From assembly GCA_942491105.1 (NCBI GenBank), contig CALNZX010000001.1, positions 186,001 through 250,000 of the forward strand: 64,000 bases of DNA, given 5' to 3'. The notes below the pieces were generated by a model that was not told the origin of the DNA, did not search any database, and saw only the letters and a program-made list of their open reading frames with translations. Origin of the DNA: JBBEAM01 sp942491105. Its GTDB lineage: Bacteria; Pseudomonadota; Alphaproteobacteria; Kiloniellales; DSM-21159. This document shows, one piece after another, positions 52,068-60,558 of the stretch; position 1 is the first letter of the stretch, and each line of letters opens with the position of its first letter. Both the position numbers and the translations under genes were made by a program.

Positions 52068-53132
52068 ATGTCTAGAATTTCAAAACTTTCACAGCTGACG
52101 GGCGCGGTCGCGCTGGCCGTCGGTATGAGCCTGTCGGCTTCCGCGAGCGCGCAGGAGCATGAGTTCAAGATGGCTACTGGCTGGGGCGGTGGGCCGCTGA
52201 TGGATATCGGCGCCCAGGCCTTCGCAGACAAGGTCGCTGAAATGTCCGATGGCCGGATTGCCATCGAGGTGTTCCCCGGTGGCACCCTCGGCCCGGCCTT
52301 GAAGGTCTCCGAGACCGTACAGCAGGGCGTGGCCGACATGGGCCATACCTGGGTTGGCTACGACTGGGGCATCGATCCGACGGCGGTGCTGTTCGGTGGC
52401 TTCGCCGGTAGCTTCGACTCCGAGCGCATGCTGCATTGGCTTTACCGTAACGGTGGCGCCGAGATGCAGAACGAGTGGCGCAACGAGAAGTTCAACCTGG
52501 TTTCCATGCCGCTGTTCATTCGGACTTCGGAGGTGTTCCTGCACTCCCGCAAAGCCGTGCGGACGCTGGAAGACCTTCAGGGCCTGAAGCTGCGCACCGC
52601 CGGTGCCTGGCTGGAAATCTCCCAGGGCATGGGCGCGGCTCCGGTAACCATGCCGGGCGGCGACGTTTATCCGGCGCTGGAGCGTGGCACCATCGATGCC
52701 ACCGAGTGGGGCACCCTGTGGGAGAACATCTCGCCGGGCCTGCATCAGGTCACCAAGTACGTGATCATTCCGGGCGTGCATCAGCCGACCGCTCCCTTCG
52801 AACTGGTGATCAACGAGGACGCTTGGGCTTCGCTGTCGGCCGAGGATCAGGCTCTGGTCCGCGATGCGGCCTTCATGACGACGATGAACTCCTGGCTGAC
52901 CATCGGTCAGGAAGACGCCAAGGCGCTGCAGTTCTTCCGCGAGCAGGGCAACGAGATCATCGAGCTCGATCCCGAAGTGCAGTACGCGGCGCGCGAAGCC
53001 GGTCTTGCCTGGGCCGAGGAGAAAGCGGCGGACAACGAATGGTTCGCCAAGGTCCTGGAAAGCCAGAAGGAATTCTCCGTCCTCTGGAAGGATGCCGGGA
53101 AGTACCGCAATGTGCAGGTGCGTGAGGAATAG
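52068..53132 (+). CDS. TRAP transporter solute-binding protein
   Basis: 354 aa, DctP/TakP type. Signal peptide to SASAQEH. Family blocks: MSDGRIAIEVFPGGTLGPALK, LEDLQGLKLRTAGAWLEI with the ligand-pairing Arg, and ALERGTIDATEWGTLWENI. GGGAGGAAC precedes the ATG. The ligand is unknown; neighbouring genes suggest a carboxylate that is then oxidised. A terminator-like hairpin follows. Confidence 0.9.
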   Translation: MSRISKLSQLTGAVALAVGMSLSASASAQEHEFKMATGWGGGPLMDIGAQAFADKVAEMSDGRIAIEVFPGGTLGPALKVSETVQQGVADMGHTWVGYDWGIDPTAVLFGGFAGSFDSERMLHWLYRNGGAEMQNEWRNEKFNLVSMPLFIRTSEVFLHSRKAVRTLEDLQGLKLRTAGAWLEISQGMGAAPVTMPGGDVYPALERGTIDATEWGTLWENISPGLHQVTKYVIIPGVHQPTAPFELVINEDAWASLSAEDQALVRDAAFMTTMNSWLTIGQEDAKALQFFREQGNEIIELDPEVQYAAREAGLAWAEEKAADNEWFAKVLESQKEFSVLWKDAGKYRNVQVREE

Positions 53133-53184
53133 GATCGCCACGGTCTAGAACGACCGCGATACCTACTGCCGATTCCTAAGGATC

Positions 53185-53222
53185 GTGGGCTGGGAGTGCC
53201 TCAATGCTTCCAGCCCACTTTT
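53185..53222 (+). terminator. Terminator/attenuator between dctP- and dctQ-type genes, TRAP operon 2
   Basis: 9-bp stem gtgggctgg (53185-53193) with ccagcccac (53210-53218), followed by four T. Within the operon it would leave the binding-protein message in excess over the membrane subunits. Confidence 0.75.
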
Positions 53223-53283
53223 CCCTATAGGATGGCATCTTCGGCTCGAAGCTAACTCTTGAACGGAAGACTGCGGCCACCGC

Positions 53284-53805
53284 ATGGAAACGCTTGTCAA
53301 AATCATTGAACGCATCACTGGCAGCGTGGGGTTGATCACCTCGCTGATCATCATCCCGCTCATCCTGGCGACCTGCTACGAGGTCTTCTCGCGATATCTC
53401 TTCGGCGCGCCAACGATCTGGGCCTTTGAGTTGGGCTATATCCTGACCGGCTCGCATTTTCTGCTCGGCGCCGCGATCGCGCTGATGAAGGGCACGCATA
53501 TCCGCATCGATCTGCTGTACAGCCGGTTCTCTCATCGCCGTAAGGCCAGCGTAGATCTGGTGCTCTACGTGTTCCTGTTCCTGCCGTTTCTGATCCTGCT
53601 GTGCAACTCCCTGTTCGATTACGCCTTCCGCTCCCTCATGAGCGGTGAACACAGCGGAGCCTCGGCGTGGAACCCGCCGATCTGGCCGTTCCGCATGCTG
53701 CTGGCCGCCGGCTTTATGCTGCTGGCGCTGCAGGTTATCGCTGAAATCATCAAGTGTATCGCCGTCCTGCGCGGCCGGCCGATACCCCAGCACGAGGAGG
53801 GCTGA
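53284..53805 (+). CDS. TRAP transporter small membrane subunit (DctQ family)
   Basis: 173 aa, four hydrophobic segments (GLITSLIIIPLILATCYEVFSRY; LGYILTGSHFLLGAAIALMKG; VLYVFLFLPFLILLCNSLF; MLLAAGFMLLALQVIAEII), with LMKGTHIRIDLL as the DctQ motif. The ribosome site is weak. Three bases separate it from the DctM gene. Confidence 0.88.
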   Translation: METLVKIIERITGSVGLITSLIIIPLILATCYEVFSRYLFGAPTIWAFELGYILTGSHFLLGAAIALMKGTHIRIDLLYSRFSHRRKASVDLVLYVFLFLPFLILLCNSLFDYAFRSLMSGEHSGASAWNPPIWPFRMLLAAGFMLLALQVIAEIIKCIAVLRGRPIPQHEEG

Positions 53806-53808
53806 CCC

Positions 53809-55146
53809 ATGGAAGCCCTCTTGATGTTCCCGGCCTTGTTTCTTTTGATCTTTCTCGGATTTCCCGTCGCCTTCTCGCTGATGTCCGTGGCCTTCGTGTT
53901 CGGGCTGATGACCTTCGGCATGGCGAGCTTCTTCCAGTACACCCAGAAGGTCGAGGACATCGCCGGCAACTTCGTGCTCGCCGCGGTGCCGCTGTTCGTC
54001 TTCATGGGCGCAATGCTGGAACGCTCTGGAATTGCCGAGCGTCTTTTCGAGGCGGTACATCTCTGGACCCGGCGGCTGCCCGGCGGTCTGGCCATCGGCA
54101 CCATCATCATGTGCATCATCTTCGCGGCTTCGACCGGTGTGATCGGCGCGACCGAGACGGTGGTCGGGCTGCTCGCGATTCCGGCGATGATGCGCTACGG
54201 CTACTCCAAGTCGCTGATCTCTGGCACGATCTGTGCCGGCGGCTCGCTGGGCACGATCATTCCGCCCTCGGTGGTCGTCGTGGTGATGGGTCCGATCGCC
54301 GACGTTTCGATCGGCGATCTGATGGTCGGCATGATCTTTCCCGGTCTGGTGCTCTCCGGGCTCTACATCCTCTACATCCTGGGGCTCTGCATTTTCCGCC
54401 CGCAATCCGCGCCGCGCATCGAGCCGAGCGCGGACGATCCGGCCTTCGCGGAAAAGATCGCCATCACCGTCAAGGCTCTGGTGCCGCCTCTGCTGATGAT
54501 CTTCGCCGTGCTCGGCTCGATCATGCTGGGCTTGGCGGCGCCGACCGAGGCCGCGGCGCTCGGCGCCCTCGGGGCCTTCATCCTGACCGTCGCCTATGGC
54601 CGCTTCTCGCTCGTGATGTTCAAGGAGACCCTGGTCAAAACCCTCGCGGTGACCGCCATGATCATGCTGATCCTGCTCGGCGGCAGCATCTTTACCGGCG
54701 TGTTCGTCGGCGCTGGCGGCATGGGGGTGATGCGCGACATGATCGACGCGGTGCAGCTCGGACCCTGGGAGCTGTTGTTCCTGTTCCTGCTGCTGATCTT
54801 CATCGCCGGTTTCTTCCTCGAATGGATCTCGATCCTGCTGATCTTCGTACCGCTGTTCATGCCGTTCATGCGCGATGCCTGGGCGGCCGGCGGCTACGGC
54901 GCCTACTTCGATCCGGTGTGGTTCTGCATGCTGCTGCTGATCATGATCCAGTCGAGCTACCTGACGCCGCCGATGGCGCCCGCGATTTTCTACCTGCGTG
55001 GGATCGCGCCGCCGGAGATCACGCTGAAGCATATGTACAAGGGCGTCGTACCTTTTCTGTTTATTCAGGTGATCGCCCTGGCCATCGTGATGGCTTTCCC
55101 GCAGCTCGCGTTGTGGCTCCCCGACCAACTGCTCGGCTTCAAGTAA
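53809..55146 (+). CDS. TRAP transporter large membrane subunit (DctM family)
   Basis: 445 aa, about 12 membrane segments. AASTGVIGATETVVGLLAIPAM, CAGGSLGTIIPPSVVVVVMG, LAAPTEAAALGALGAF and SSYLTPPMAPAIFYLRGIAP are DctM signatures. The PhyH-type dioxygenase gene follows 27 bp later, likely in the same operon. Confidence 0.92.
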   Translation: MEALLMFPALFLLIFLGFPVAFSLMSVAFVFGLMTFGMASFFQYTQKVEDIAGNFVLAAVPLFVFMGAMLERSGIAERLFEAVHLWTRRLPGGLAIGTIIMCIIFAASTGVIGATETVVGLLAIPAMMRYGYSKSLISGTICAGGSLGTIIPPSVVVVVMGPIADVSIGDLMVGMIFPGLVLSGLYILYILGLCIFRPQSAPRIEPSADDPAFAEKIAITVKALVPPLLMIFAVLGSIMLGLAAPTEAAALGALGAFILTVAYGRFSLVMFKETLVKTLAVTAMIMLILLGGSIFTGVFVGAGGMGVMRDMIDAVQLGPWELLFLFLLLIFIAGFFLEWISILLIFVPLFMPFMRDAWAAGGYGAYFDPVWFCMLLLIMIQSSYLTPPMAPAIFYLRGIAPPEITLKHMYKGVVPFLFIQVIALAIVMAFPQLALWLPDQLLGFK

Positions 55147-55173
55147 ACCCGCGCCTTCAAGGAGGAGGTGACC

Positions 55174-56067
55174 ATGTCCCCGGAAGACATTCTCAAAGTC
55201 CCCGCCAAGGTACTGTCCCAGGCGGATCGCGAATCCTATTTCGAGAAGGGCTATCTTCTCGTCGAAGGCTTCATCGAGAAGGAGTGGCTGGAAAAGCTGC
55301 GCGGCGCGGTCGACAGCTTTATCGAACGCAGCCGCGAGATCGCCAAGTCCGATGCCGTGTTCGATCTCGAGCCAGGACATAGCCGGGAGGAGCCGCGGCT
55401 GCGCCGGGTCTCCAGTCCCTGCGACGAGGATGTGGTGTTCTGGAATTACCTGGTGCAGTCGCGGCTCGGCGATCTGCTGGAAGACGTACTGGGACCCGAC
55501 GTGAAGTTCTACCAGTCGAAGCTGAACTTCAAATGGGCCAAGGGCGGCGCCGAGGTGAAGTGGCATCAGGACGTGCCCTTCTTCCCGCATAGCAACAACG
55601 CCGTATTGACCTGCGGTACCTACCTCTACGACTGCGGTCTGGAGCAGGGGCCGTTGGGGGTGATTCCCGGCAGCCATAAGGGCGAGATCTTCGATCACTA
55701 CAGTGCCGACGGCACCTGGACCGGCGATATCCAGCCCGCCGATCTGGATCGGGTGGAGGATGACAAGGCGCAGTATCTGCAGGGGCCGGCGGGTTCGATC
55801 ACCCTGCACAACTATCGCATGGTGCATGGCTCTAAGCCGAACAACTCCCCGCGTGGGCGGCCCTTGCTGCTCAATGTGGTCTCGGCGGCCGATGCGATGC
55901 CCTATACCTTCAATCCGCTGCGCTCCAAATACGAACAGCAGATCATCCGCGGCAAGCCCGCCAAGTGGGCCCATCACGAGCCGGGGCACTATCTGATTCC
56001 GCCGGATTGGAGCGGTGGCTACACCTCGATCTTTGCCTTGCAGCAGGGCGAAACGGCCGCCGAGTAG
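55174..56067 (+). CDS. Phytanoyl-CoA dioxygenase family protein (PhyH)
   Basis: 297 aa, Fe(II)/2-oxoglutarate oxygenase fold. The Fe triad is visible as H-x-D in KWHQDVPF (about 135) and the distal His in NYRMVHGSKP; the 2-oxoglutarate Arg is in RGRPLLLNV. Such enzymes hydroxylate an aliphatic carbon or demethylate a small amine or ether. It is the last gene of a TRAP operon, so the imported compound is a plausible substrate. The ATG at 55174 has AGGAGG 5-6 nt upstream. Confidence 0.87.
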   Translation: MSPEDILKVPAKVLSQADRESYFEKGYLLVEGFIEKEWLEKLRGAVDSFIERSREIAKSDAVFDLEPGHSREEPRLRRVSSPCDEDVVFWNYLVQSRLGDLLEDVLGPDVKFYQSKLNFKWAKGGAEVKWHQDVPFFPHSNNAVLTCGTYLYDCGLEQGPLGVIPGSHKGEIFDHYSADGTWTGDIQPADLDRVEDDKAQYLQGPAGSITLHNYRMVHGSKPNNSPRGRPLLLNVVSAADAMPYTFNPLRSKYEQQIIRGKPAKWAHHEPGHYLIPPDWSGGYTSIFALQQGETAAE

Positions 56068-56124
56068 GGCGCCTCGTATTGCGCAGTGGCAAAGGGCGCG
56101 CTTGCCTTCGACGTGATCTATTTG

Positions 56125-56134
56125 TAATATATCA
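56125..56134. promoter_or_regulatory. AT-rich near-palindrome, candidate GntR operator site 3
   Basis: TAATATATCA, one mismatch from TGATATATCA, in the 144-bp gap before the sterol-desaturase-family gene. Confidence 0.4.
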
Positions 56135-56211
56135 GCTGGAATACCCCGGCTGCTACCGGCCGTGGCCGCGCCAAGGCAAGCGCGATCAACAAATGGAAGA
56201 GGCTTGAAATC

Positions 56212-57012
56212 ATGGAACTGTCTTCAACGCCCATGAGTGACCGCCAGCGTAACTTCCGCGGCGAGTACAGGCGGCGCATCGCGGGCTGGTACAACGGTTG
56301 GCTGCATGTCGCGGTCATCTATACGATCGGTATCGCCGCCTTTTACATCTACGTTTCGAACATCTCGAACGTGCTGTGGTGGGAGTGGCTGACGATTCCC
56401 GTCGTCTTCCTGATTTGCAATATCTTCGAGTGGTTCCTGCATCGCCATGTGATGCATCGGCCGCTGCGCTTTCCGGGCCTGCGCGCGATCTATTCGCGGC
56501 ACACCCTGACGCATCATCAGTTTTTCACGGATTCGGAAATGCGCTTCGCCGATCAGAAGGATTGGCGGGTTACGTTCTTTCCGCCCTATGCGCTGGTCGT
56601 CTTCATACTGATGTCGATTCCCGGCGCCTTGGTTATGGGCTGGCTGATCTCGCCCAATGTCGGCTGGCTGCTAATGTCCTCCACGACAGGGATGTACCTG
56701 ATCTACGAGTTCATGCACTTCTGCTGCCATGTCGAGGAGAACTGGTTCGTGCGTTATACGCCGCTGGTCAACACCATCCGGCGGCATCATACGGCGCACC
56801 ATAATCAGGCGATCATGATGGAGCGGAACATGAACCTGACCTTCCCGGTCGCCGATTGGCTGTTTGGCACCTCGGATCTCGACCGCGGCTTGCTCGGTCA
56901 TGTCTTCAATGGCTACAGCACCAAGCACATCCGCAGGGATATGCGCAAAACCTCCAAGACCCCGCGCGGCGAGGCGCAGCACGACAAGTCCGCCGCCGGC
57001 GCCACGGCCTGA
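56212..57012 (+). CDS. Sterol desaturase / fatty acid hydroxylase family protein
   Basis: 266 aa integral membrane di-iron enzyme. Membrane segments: WLHVAVIYTIGIAAFYIYV, LTIPVVFLICNIFEWFL, PYALVVFILMSIPGALVMGWLI and WLLMSSTTGMYLIYEFM. The histidine clusters are HRHVMH, HTLTHHQF and RRHHTAHH, the family's metal ligands. It hydroxylates or desaturates a lipid-like chain. Flanked by TRAP operons and ended by a strong terminator, it is probably monocistronic. Substrate unknown. Confidence 0.85.
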   Translation: MELSSTPMSDRQRNFRGEYRRRIAGWYNGWLHVAVIYTIGIAAFYIYVSNISNVLWWEWLTIPVVFLICNIFEWFLHRHVMHRPLRFPGLRAIYSRHTLTHHQFFTDSEMRFADQKDWRVTFFPPYALVVFILMSIPGALVMGWLISPNVGWLLMSSTTGMYLIYEFMHFCCHVEENWFVRYTPLVNTIRRHHTAHHNQAIMMERNMNLTFPVADWLFGTSDLDRGLLGHVFNGYSTKHIRRDMRKTSKTPRGEAQHDKSAAGATA

Positions 57013-57053
57013 GCGTCTTGGCTTCTTAGTAATCCCATCGTGAATGACGATTT

Positions 57054-57085
57054 CGGCCCGGCCTTCCCGCCGGGCCGTTTTTTTT
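57054..57085 (+). terminator. Rho-independent terminator
   Basis: 9-bp stem cggcccggc (57054-57062) with gccgggccg (57069-57077), 6-nt loop, then eight T. Confidence 0.95.
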
Positions 57086-57237
57086 GTGCGCGCTCCAGGA
57101 GTCTAAGCCGGTGTCCGGCGCGCTTTGGCCTTCTCTTGGCGCGGGTCTATTCGCTAGTGTCTTACCGGATTACCCGTTGTCCGGACGGGAGAACAAGTCC
57201 GCGCATTTTCTTTTTCACCAGTGAAGGGGAGTGAGTA

Positions 57238-58353
57238 ATGGATCGCCGCAATTTTCTGAAATCCAGCGTCACAGCCGGGGTTGCCGGTGCCGCCGTCGCC
57301 ACCGCCGCAAGCAGCTTTCCAGCGCCGGCCATCGCGCAGGGCACCAAGCAATGGACCATGGTGACCTCCTGGCCGAAGAACCTCCCTGGACCTGGCGTCG
57401 CGGCCAATACACTGGCCGAGCGGATCACGGCGCTTTCGGGCGGCCGTCTCGAGGTCAAGGTTTCGGCGGCTGGCGAGTTGGTGCCGGGGCGTGGCGTCTT
57501 CGACGCGGTCTCGGAAGGAACGGCGCAGCTCTACCACTCCGTTCCCGCCTATTGGGGCTCTAAGTCCATCGGCATCCTGATGTTCGGCTCGCAGCCCTTT
57601 GGCCTGACCGCGCCGGAACAGTCCGGCTGGATGAATCACGGTGGCGGGCAGGCGCTCTATGATGAGATGTACGCCCGTTTCAATCTCAAGCCTTTCCTCT
57701 GTGGCAATTCCGGGCCGCAGATGTACGGCTGGTTCCGCGAGCCGATCGAAAGCGTTGACGATCTGCGCGGCATGAAGTTTCGCACTACCGGCCTGAATTC
57801 CGAGGCCATGGCGAAAATGGGCGTCGCGGTACAGGCCATGGGCGGTGGCGATATGTTTCAGGCGCTGCAATCCGGCGCGCTGGATGCCGGTGAATTCATC
57901 GGGCCCTGGACCGACAGCGCGCTCGGCTTTTATCAGATCGCCAAGCACTACTACTGGCCGGGTGTCGGCGAGCCTTCCTCTGCGGAGGAGTGCGGCATCA
58001 ACAAGGCCGCCTACGACGAGCTGCCGGCCGACCTGCAGCAGGCCGTCGCCTACGCCTGTCAGTCGCTCTATGATCAGGTGCTGACGGAATACAACACCAA
58101 CCATGCCAAAGCCCTGCCGAAGCTGGTCGCCGAGCAGGGGGTGCAGCTCCATAAGGTGCCCGAGGAGATCCTGGTCGCCCATGGCAATGCCGCGGGCGAG
58201 GTGATCTCCGAACTGCGCGAGAACGACGACGAACTGGTCAAGCGGATCGTCGAGTCCTTCCTCGCCTACCGCAGCAGTCTGGTCAGCTACATGCAGTACG
58301 CCGACGGCGGCGTCATGAACGCGCGTCTGCTCGATTACGGCTACGGTGAGTAG
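57238..58353 (+). CDS. TRAP solute-binding protein with Tat signal (TakP-like)
   Basis: 371 aa. The twin-arginine signal MDRRNFLKSSVTAGVAGAAV means export of a folded protein, common in TRAP binding proteins for 2-oxo acids or lactate. Blocks include LSGGRLEVKVSAAGELVPG, DDLRGMKFRTTGLNSEAM with the ligand Arg, MGGGDMFQALQSGALDAGEFIGPWTD and YYWPGVGEPSS. AAGGGGAG lies before the ATG. First gene of the third TRAP operon. Confidence 0.9.
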   Translation: MDRRNFLKSSVTAGVAGAAVATAASSFPAPAIAQGTKQWTMVTSWPKNLPGPGVAANTLAERITALSGGRLEVKVSAAGELVPGRGVFDAVSEGTAQLYHSVPAYWGSKSIGILMFGSQPFGLTAPEQSGWMNHGGGQALYDEMYARFNLKPFLCGNSGPQMYGWFREPIESVDDLRGMKFRTTGLNSEAMAKMGVAVQAMGGGDMFQALQSGALDAGEFIGPWTDSALGFYQIAKHYYWPGVGEPSSAEECGINKAAYDELPADLQQAVAYACQSLYDQVLTEYNTNHAKALPKLVAEQGVQLHKVPEEILVAHGNAAGEVISELRENDDELVKRIVESFLAYRSSLVSYMQYADGGVMNARLLDYGYGE

Positions 58354-58371
58354 GGATCCTTCGCGAAGCCT

Positions 58372-58399
58372 CCGGCATCGGCCTTGGGGCCGGTGCCGG
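58372..58399 (+). other. Hairpin between dctP- and dctQ-type genes, TRAP operon 3
   Basis: 12-bp stem ccggcatcggcc (58372-58383) with ggccggtgccgg (58388-58399), one G-U pair and TTGG loop, 18 bp after the binding-protein stop. No T run. Confidence 0.75.
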
Positions 58400-58426
58400 C
58401 GGGTTCCCATCGTCTAGGCGCAGAGA

Positions 58427-58957
58427 ATGACGCAGCCTCTGCGGCGCGCGGCCGCGGCTCTGGAGTGGGTCAATCTGACCGTTGGGCAGCTCGTCCGCTG
58501 GGCGGCGCTGGCGATGCTGATCGTCCAGTTCGGGGCCGTGGTGCTGCGGTATGTCTTCGGCAGCAACTCGATCTTCGTCAACGAGACCGTGCTCTATCTC
58601 AATGCCGCCTTCTTCATGCTCGGCTCCGGCTACACGCTGCTGCTCGACGGGCATGTGCGCGTCGACATTTTCTATGGCGAGGCCGATGAACGGCGCAAAG
58701 CCTGGGTCGATCTCATCGGAACCCTGGGGTTCCTGTTCCCCGCGGTCGGCGCTCTGGCTTGGTTTACCTGGTCCTCGACGGTGAACTCCTGGCACATTCT
58801 CGAGGGCGCGATCTCCGTAGGTGGCGTTCCCGCGTCCTTCCTGTTGAAATCCCTGGTTCCGGCATTTTGCGCCCTGATCGCAATACAGGGCCTGGCCCTG
58901 CTGCTGCGCTGCCTCGTCGTGCTGTTGAGCGGCGGCGGGGAGGGTCGGAGGGCATGA
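58427..58957 (+). CDS. TRAP transporter small membrane subunit (DctQ family)
   Basis: 176 aa, four membrane segments, with GSGYTLLLDGHVRVDIFYG as the DctQ signature after the second. The stop overlaps the DctM start by 4 bases. Confidence 0.88.
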   Translation: MTQPLRRAAAALEWVNLTVGQLVRWAALAMLIVQFGAVVLRYVFGSNSIFVNETVLYLNAAFFMLGSGYTLLLDGHVRVDIFYGEADERRKAWVDLIGTLGFLFPAVGALAWFTWSSTVNSWHILEGAISVGGVPASFLLKSLVPAFCALIAIQGLALLLRCLVVLLSGGGEGRRA

Positions 58958-60531
58958 GTCTGCTCGCCGGAAATCTCGATCTGCTGATGTTCCTGGCGCT
59001 CTGCGCGGGGATCCTGCTCGGCTATCCCGTGGTTTTCACCTTGGCGGGAATCGGCGTCCTCTTCGCCGCGCTGGGCTGGGGGCTTGGCGTCTTCGAGCCG
59101 GGCTTGCTGGGCGCGCTGTCCCAGCGCGTCTTTCAGATCATGACCAACGAGGTGCTGCTCGCGATACCGCTCTTCGTGCTGATGGGCGTGATCCTGGAGC
59201 GCTCCAAGATCGCCGAGGAACTGCTGGAGGAAATGGGCCAGCTGTTCGGCGCGCTGCGCGGCGGTCTCGCGGTCTCGGTCACGCTGGTGGGCATGCTGCT
59301 GGCGGCCTCCACGGGGATCGTCGGGGCGACCGTGGTGACCATGGCGCTGATCGCCTTGCCGACCATGCTGCGCAATGGCTACGACACCCGGCTCGCGGTT
59401 GGCGCCGTGACCTCGGCCGGCACCCTGGGGCAGATCATTCCGCCCTCGACCATGCTGATCATCCTGGCCGAGGTGATGTCCTCCAGCTACCAGCAAGCGC
59501 AGTTCGCGCAGGGCAAGTTCACCGTTGAAACCATTTCCGTGGGTCAGGTTTTCGCCGCGTCGCTGCTGCCGGGCCTGCTGCTGGTGGGACTGTACATCGC
59601 CTACATCCTGCTGCTGGCCTGGTGGCGTCCTGAGACCGGGCCGGCGCTACATGGGCAGGAAGGCTCCAGGAAGCCGAAGGATGGATGGCGAATCCTGCGG
59701 GTCATGATTACGCCGGTCATGCTGATCGTCGCGGTGCTCGGGTCGATCCTGGGCGGCATCGCCACGCCGACGGAGGCCGCGTCAGTCGGGGCCATGGGCG
59801 CGCTGCTATTGGCCGGATTGAAGACCTCGCCGGGGGGTACGCGCTGGCTGCTCTACGCGGCGCTCGCGGCCTTGATCCTGCTGCTGCTGATAACCGGCAG
59901 CTACGATCTCAGAATCGCGCGGCATGATATCGGCGCCGCCGACCAACTGGCGATCTACGCGGCGGGGCTTCTGCTGCTGATCATCGCCGCCGGGCTAGCG
60001 CTATGTTTTTTACGGACGGGGCGGGGCGGCATCCTCAAGCCCGTGGTCGACCAGACCTTGGTCGTGACCTGCATGATCTATGCCATGCTGATCGGCGCGT
60101 CGATGTTCTCGCTGGTGTTTCGCGGCCTCGGCGGCGATATCCGGGTCGAGGACTTTCTGACCAACATGCCGGGAGGCGAGGTCTCGGCGCTGCTGTTCGT
60201 CATGGCGCTGATTTTCGTGATGGGCTTTTTTCTCGATTTCGTAGAGATCTCGGTGATCGTTTTGCCCATCGTCGTGCCGATCCTGCTGCTGATGGGGATG
60301 GATCCGATCTGGCTGTCGGTGATGATCGCGATCAACCTGCAGACCTCCTTCATGACGCCGCCATTCGGGTTCTCGCTGTTCTATCTGCGCGGGGCCGCGC
60401 CGCCGGAGGTGCGCACGATCGACATCTACCGGGGTGTCATCCCTTTCGTGACGCTCAATCTGATTGGGATCGCGGTGATTTACTTCGTGCCGGGGATTGG
60501 CACCTTCCTCCCCAGGCTGTTTTTCGGCTAG
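58954..60531 (+). CDS. TRAP transporter large membrane subunit, long form (DctM family)
   Basis: 525 aa, about 80 residues longer than the other two DctM proteins here. The extra part (about 300-390) adds two hydrophobic segments (LLYAALAALILLLLITGSYDL; LAIYAAGLLLLIIAAGLAL), as seen in TakM-type permeases that pair with TakP-like binding proteins. Core motifs are AASTGIVGATVVTMALIALP, SAGTLGQIIPPSTMLIILAEV, GIATPTEAASVGAMGAL and QTSFMTPPFGFSLFYLRGAAP. Confidence 0.9.
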   Translation: MSLLAGNLDLLMFLALCAGILLGYPVVFTLAGIGVLFAALGWGLGVFEPGLLGALSQRVFQIMTNEVLLAIPLFVLMGVILERSKIAEELLEEMGQLFGALRGGLAVSVTLVGMLLAASTGIVGATVVTMALIALPTMLRNGYDTRLAVGAVTSAGTLGQIIPPSTMLIILAEVMSSSYQQAQFAQGKFTVETISVGQVFAASLLPGLLLVGLYIAYILLLAWWRPETGPALHGQEGSRKPKDGWRILRVMITPVMLIVAVLGSILGGIATPTEAASVGAMGALLLAGLKTSPGGTRWLLYAALAALILLLLITGSYDLRIARHDIGAADQLAIYAAGLLLLIIAAGLALCFLRTGRGGILKPVVDQTLVVTCMIYAMLIGASMFSLVFRGLGGDIRVEDFLTNMPGGEVSALLFVMALIFVMGFFLDFVEISVIVLPIVVPILLLMGMDPIWLSVMIAINLQTSFMTPPFGFSLFYLRGAAPPEVRTIDIYRGVIPFVTLNLIGIAVIYFVPGIGTFLPRLFFG

Positions 60532-60558
60532 GCGCCACGCAGATAAAAGGCAGAGCAT

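Noticed and set aside
53176..55989. 937-codon minus-strand frame opposite the TRAP-PhyH operon
   Set aside because: His/Arg/Gln-rich, no family features, antisense to three clear genes.
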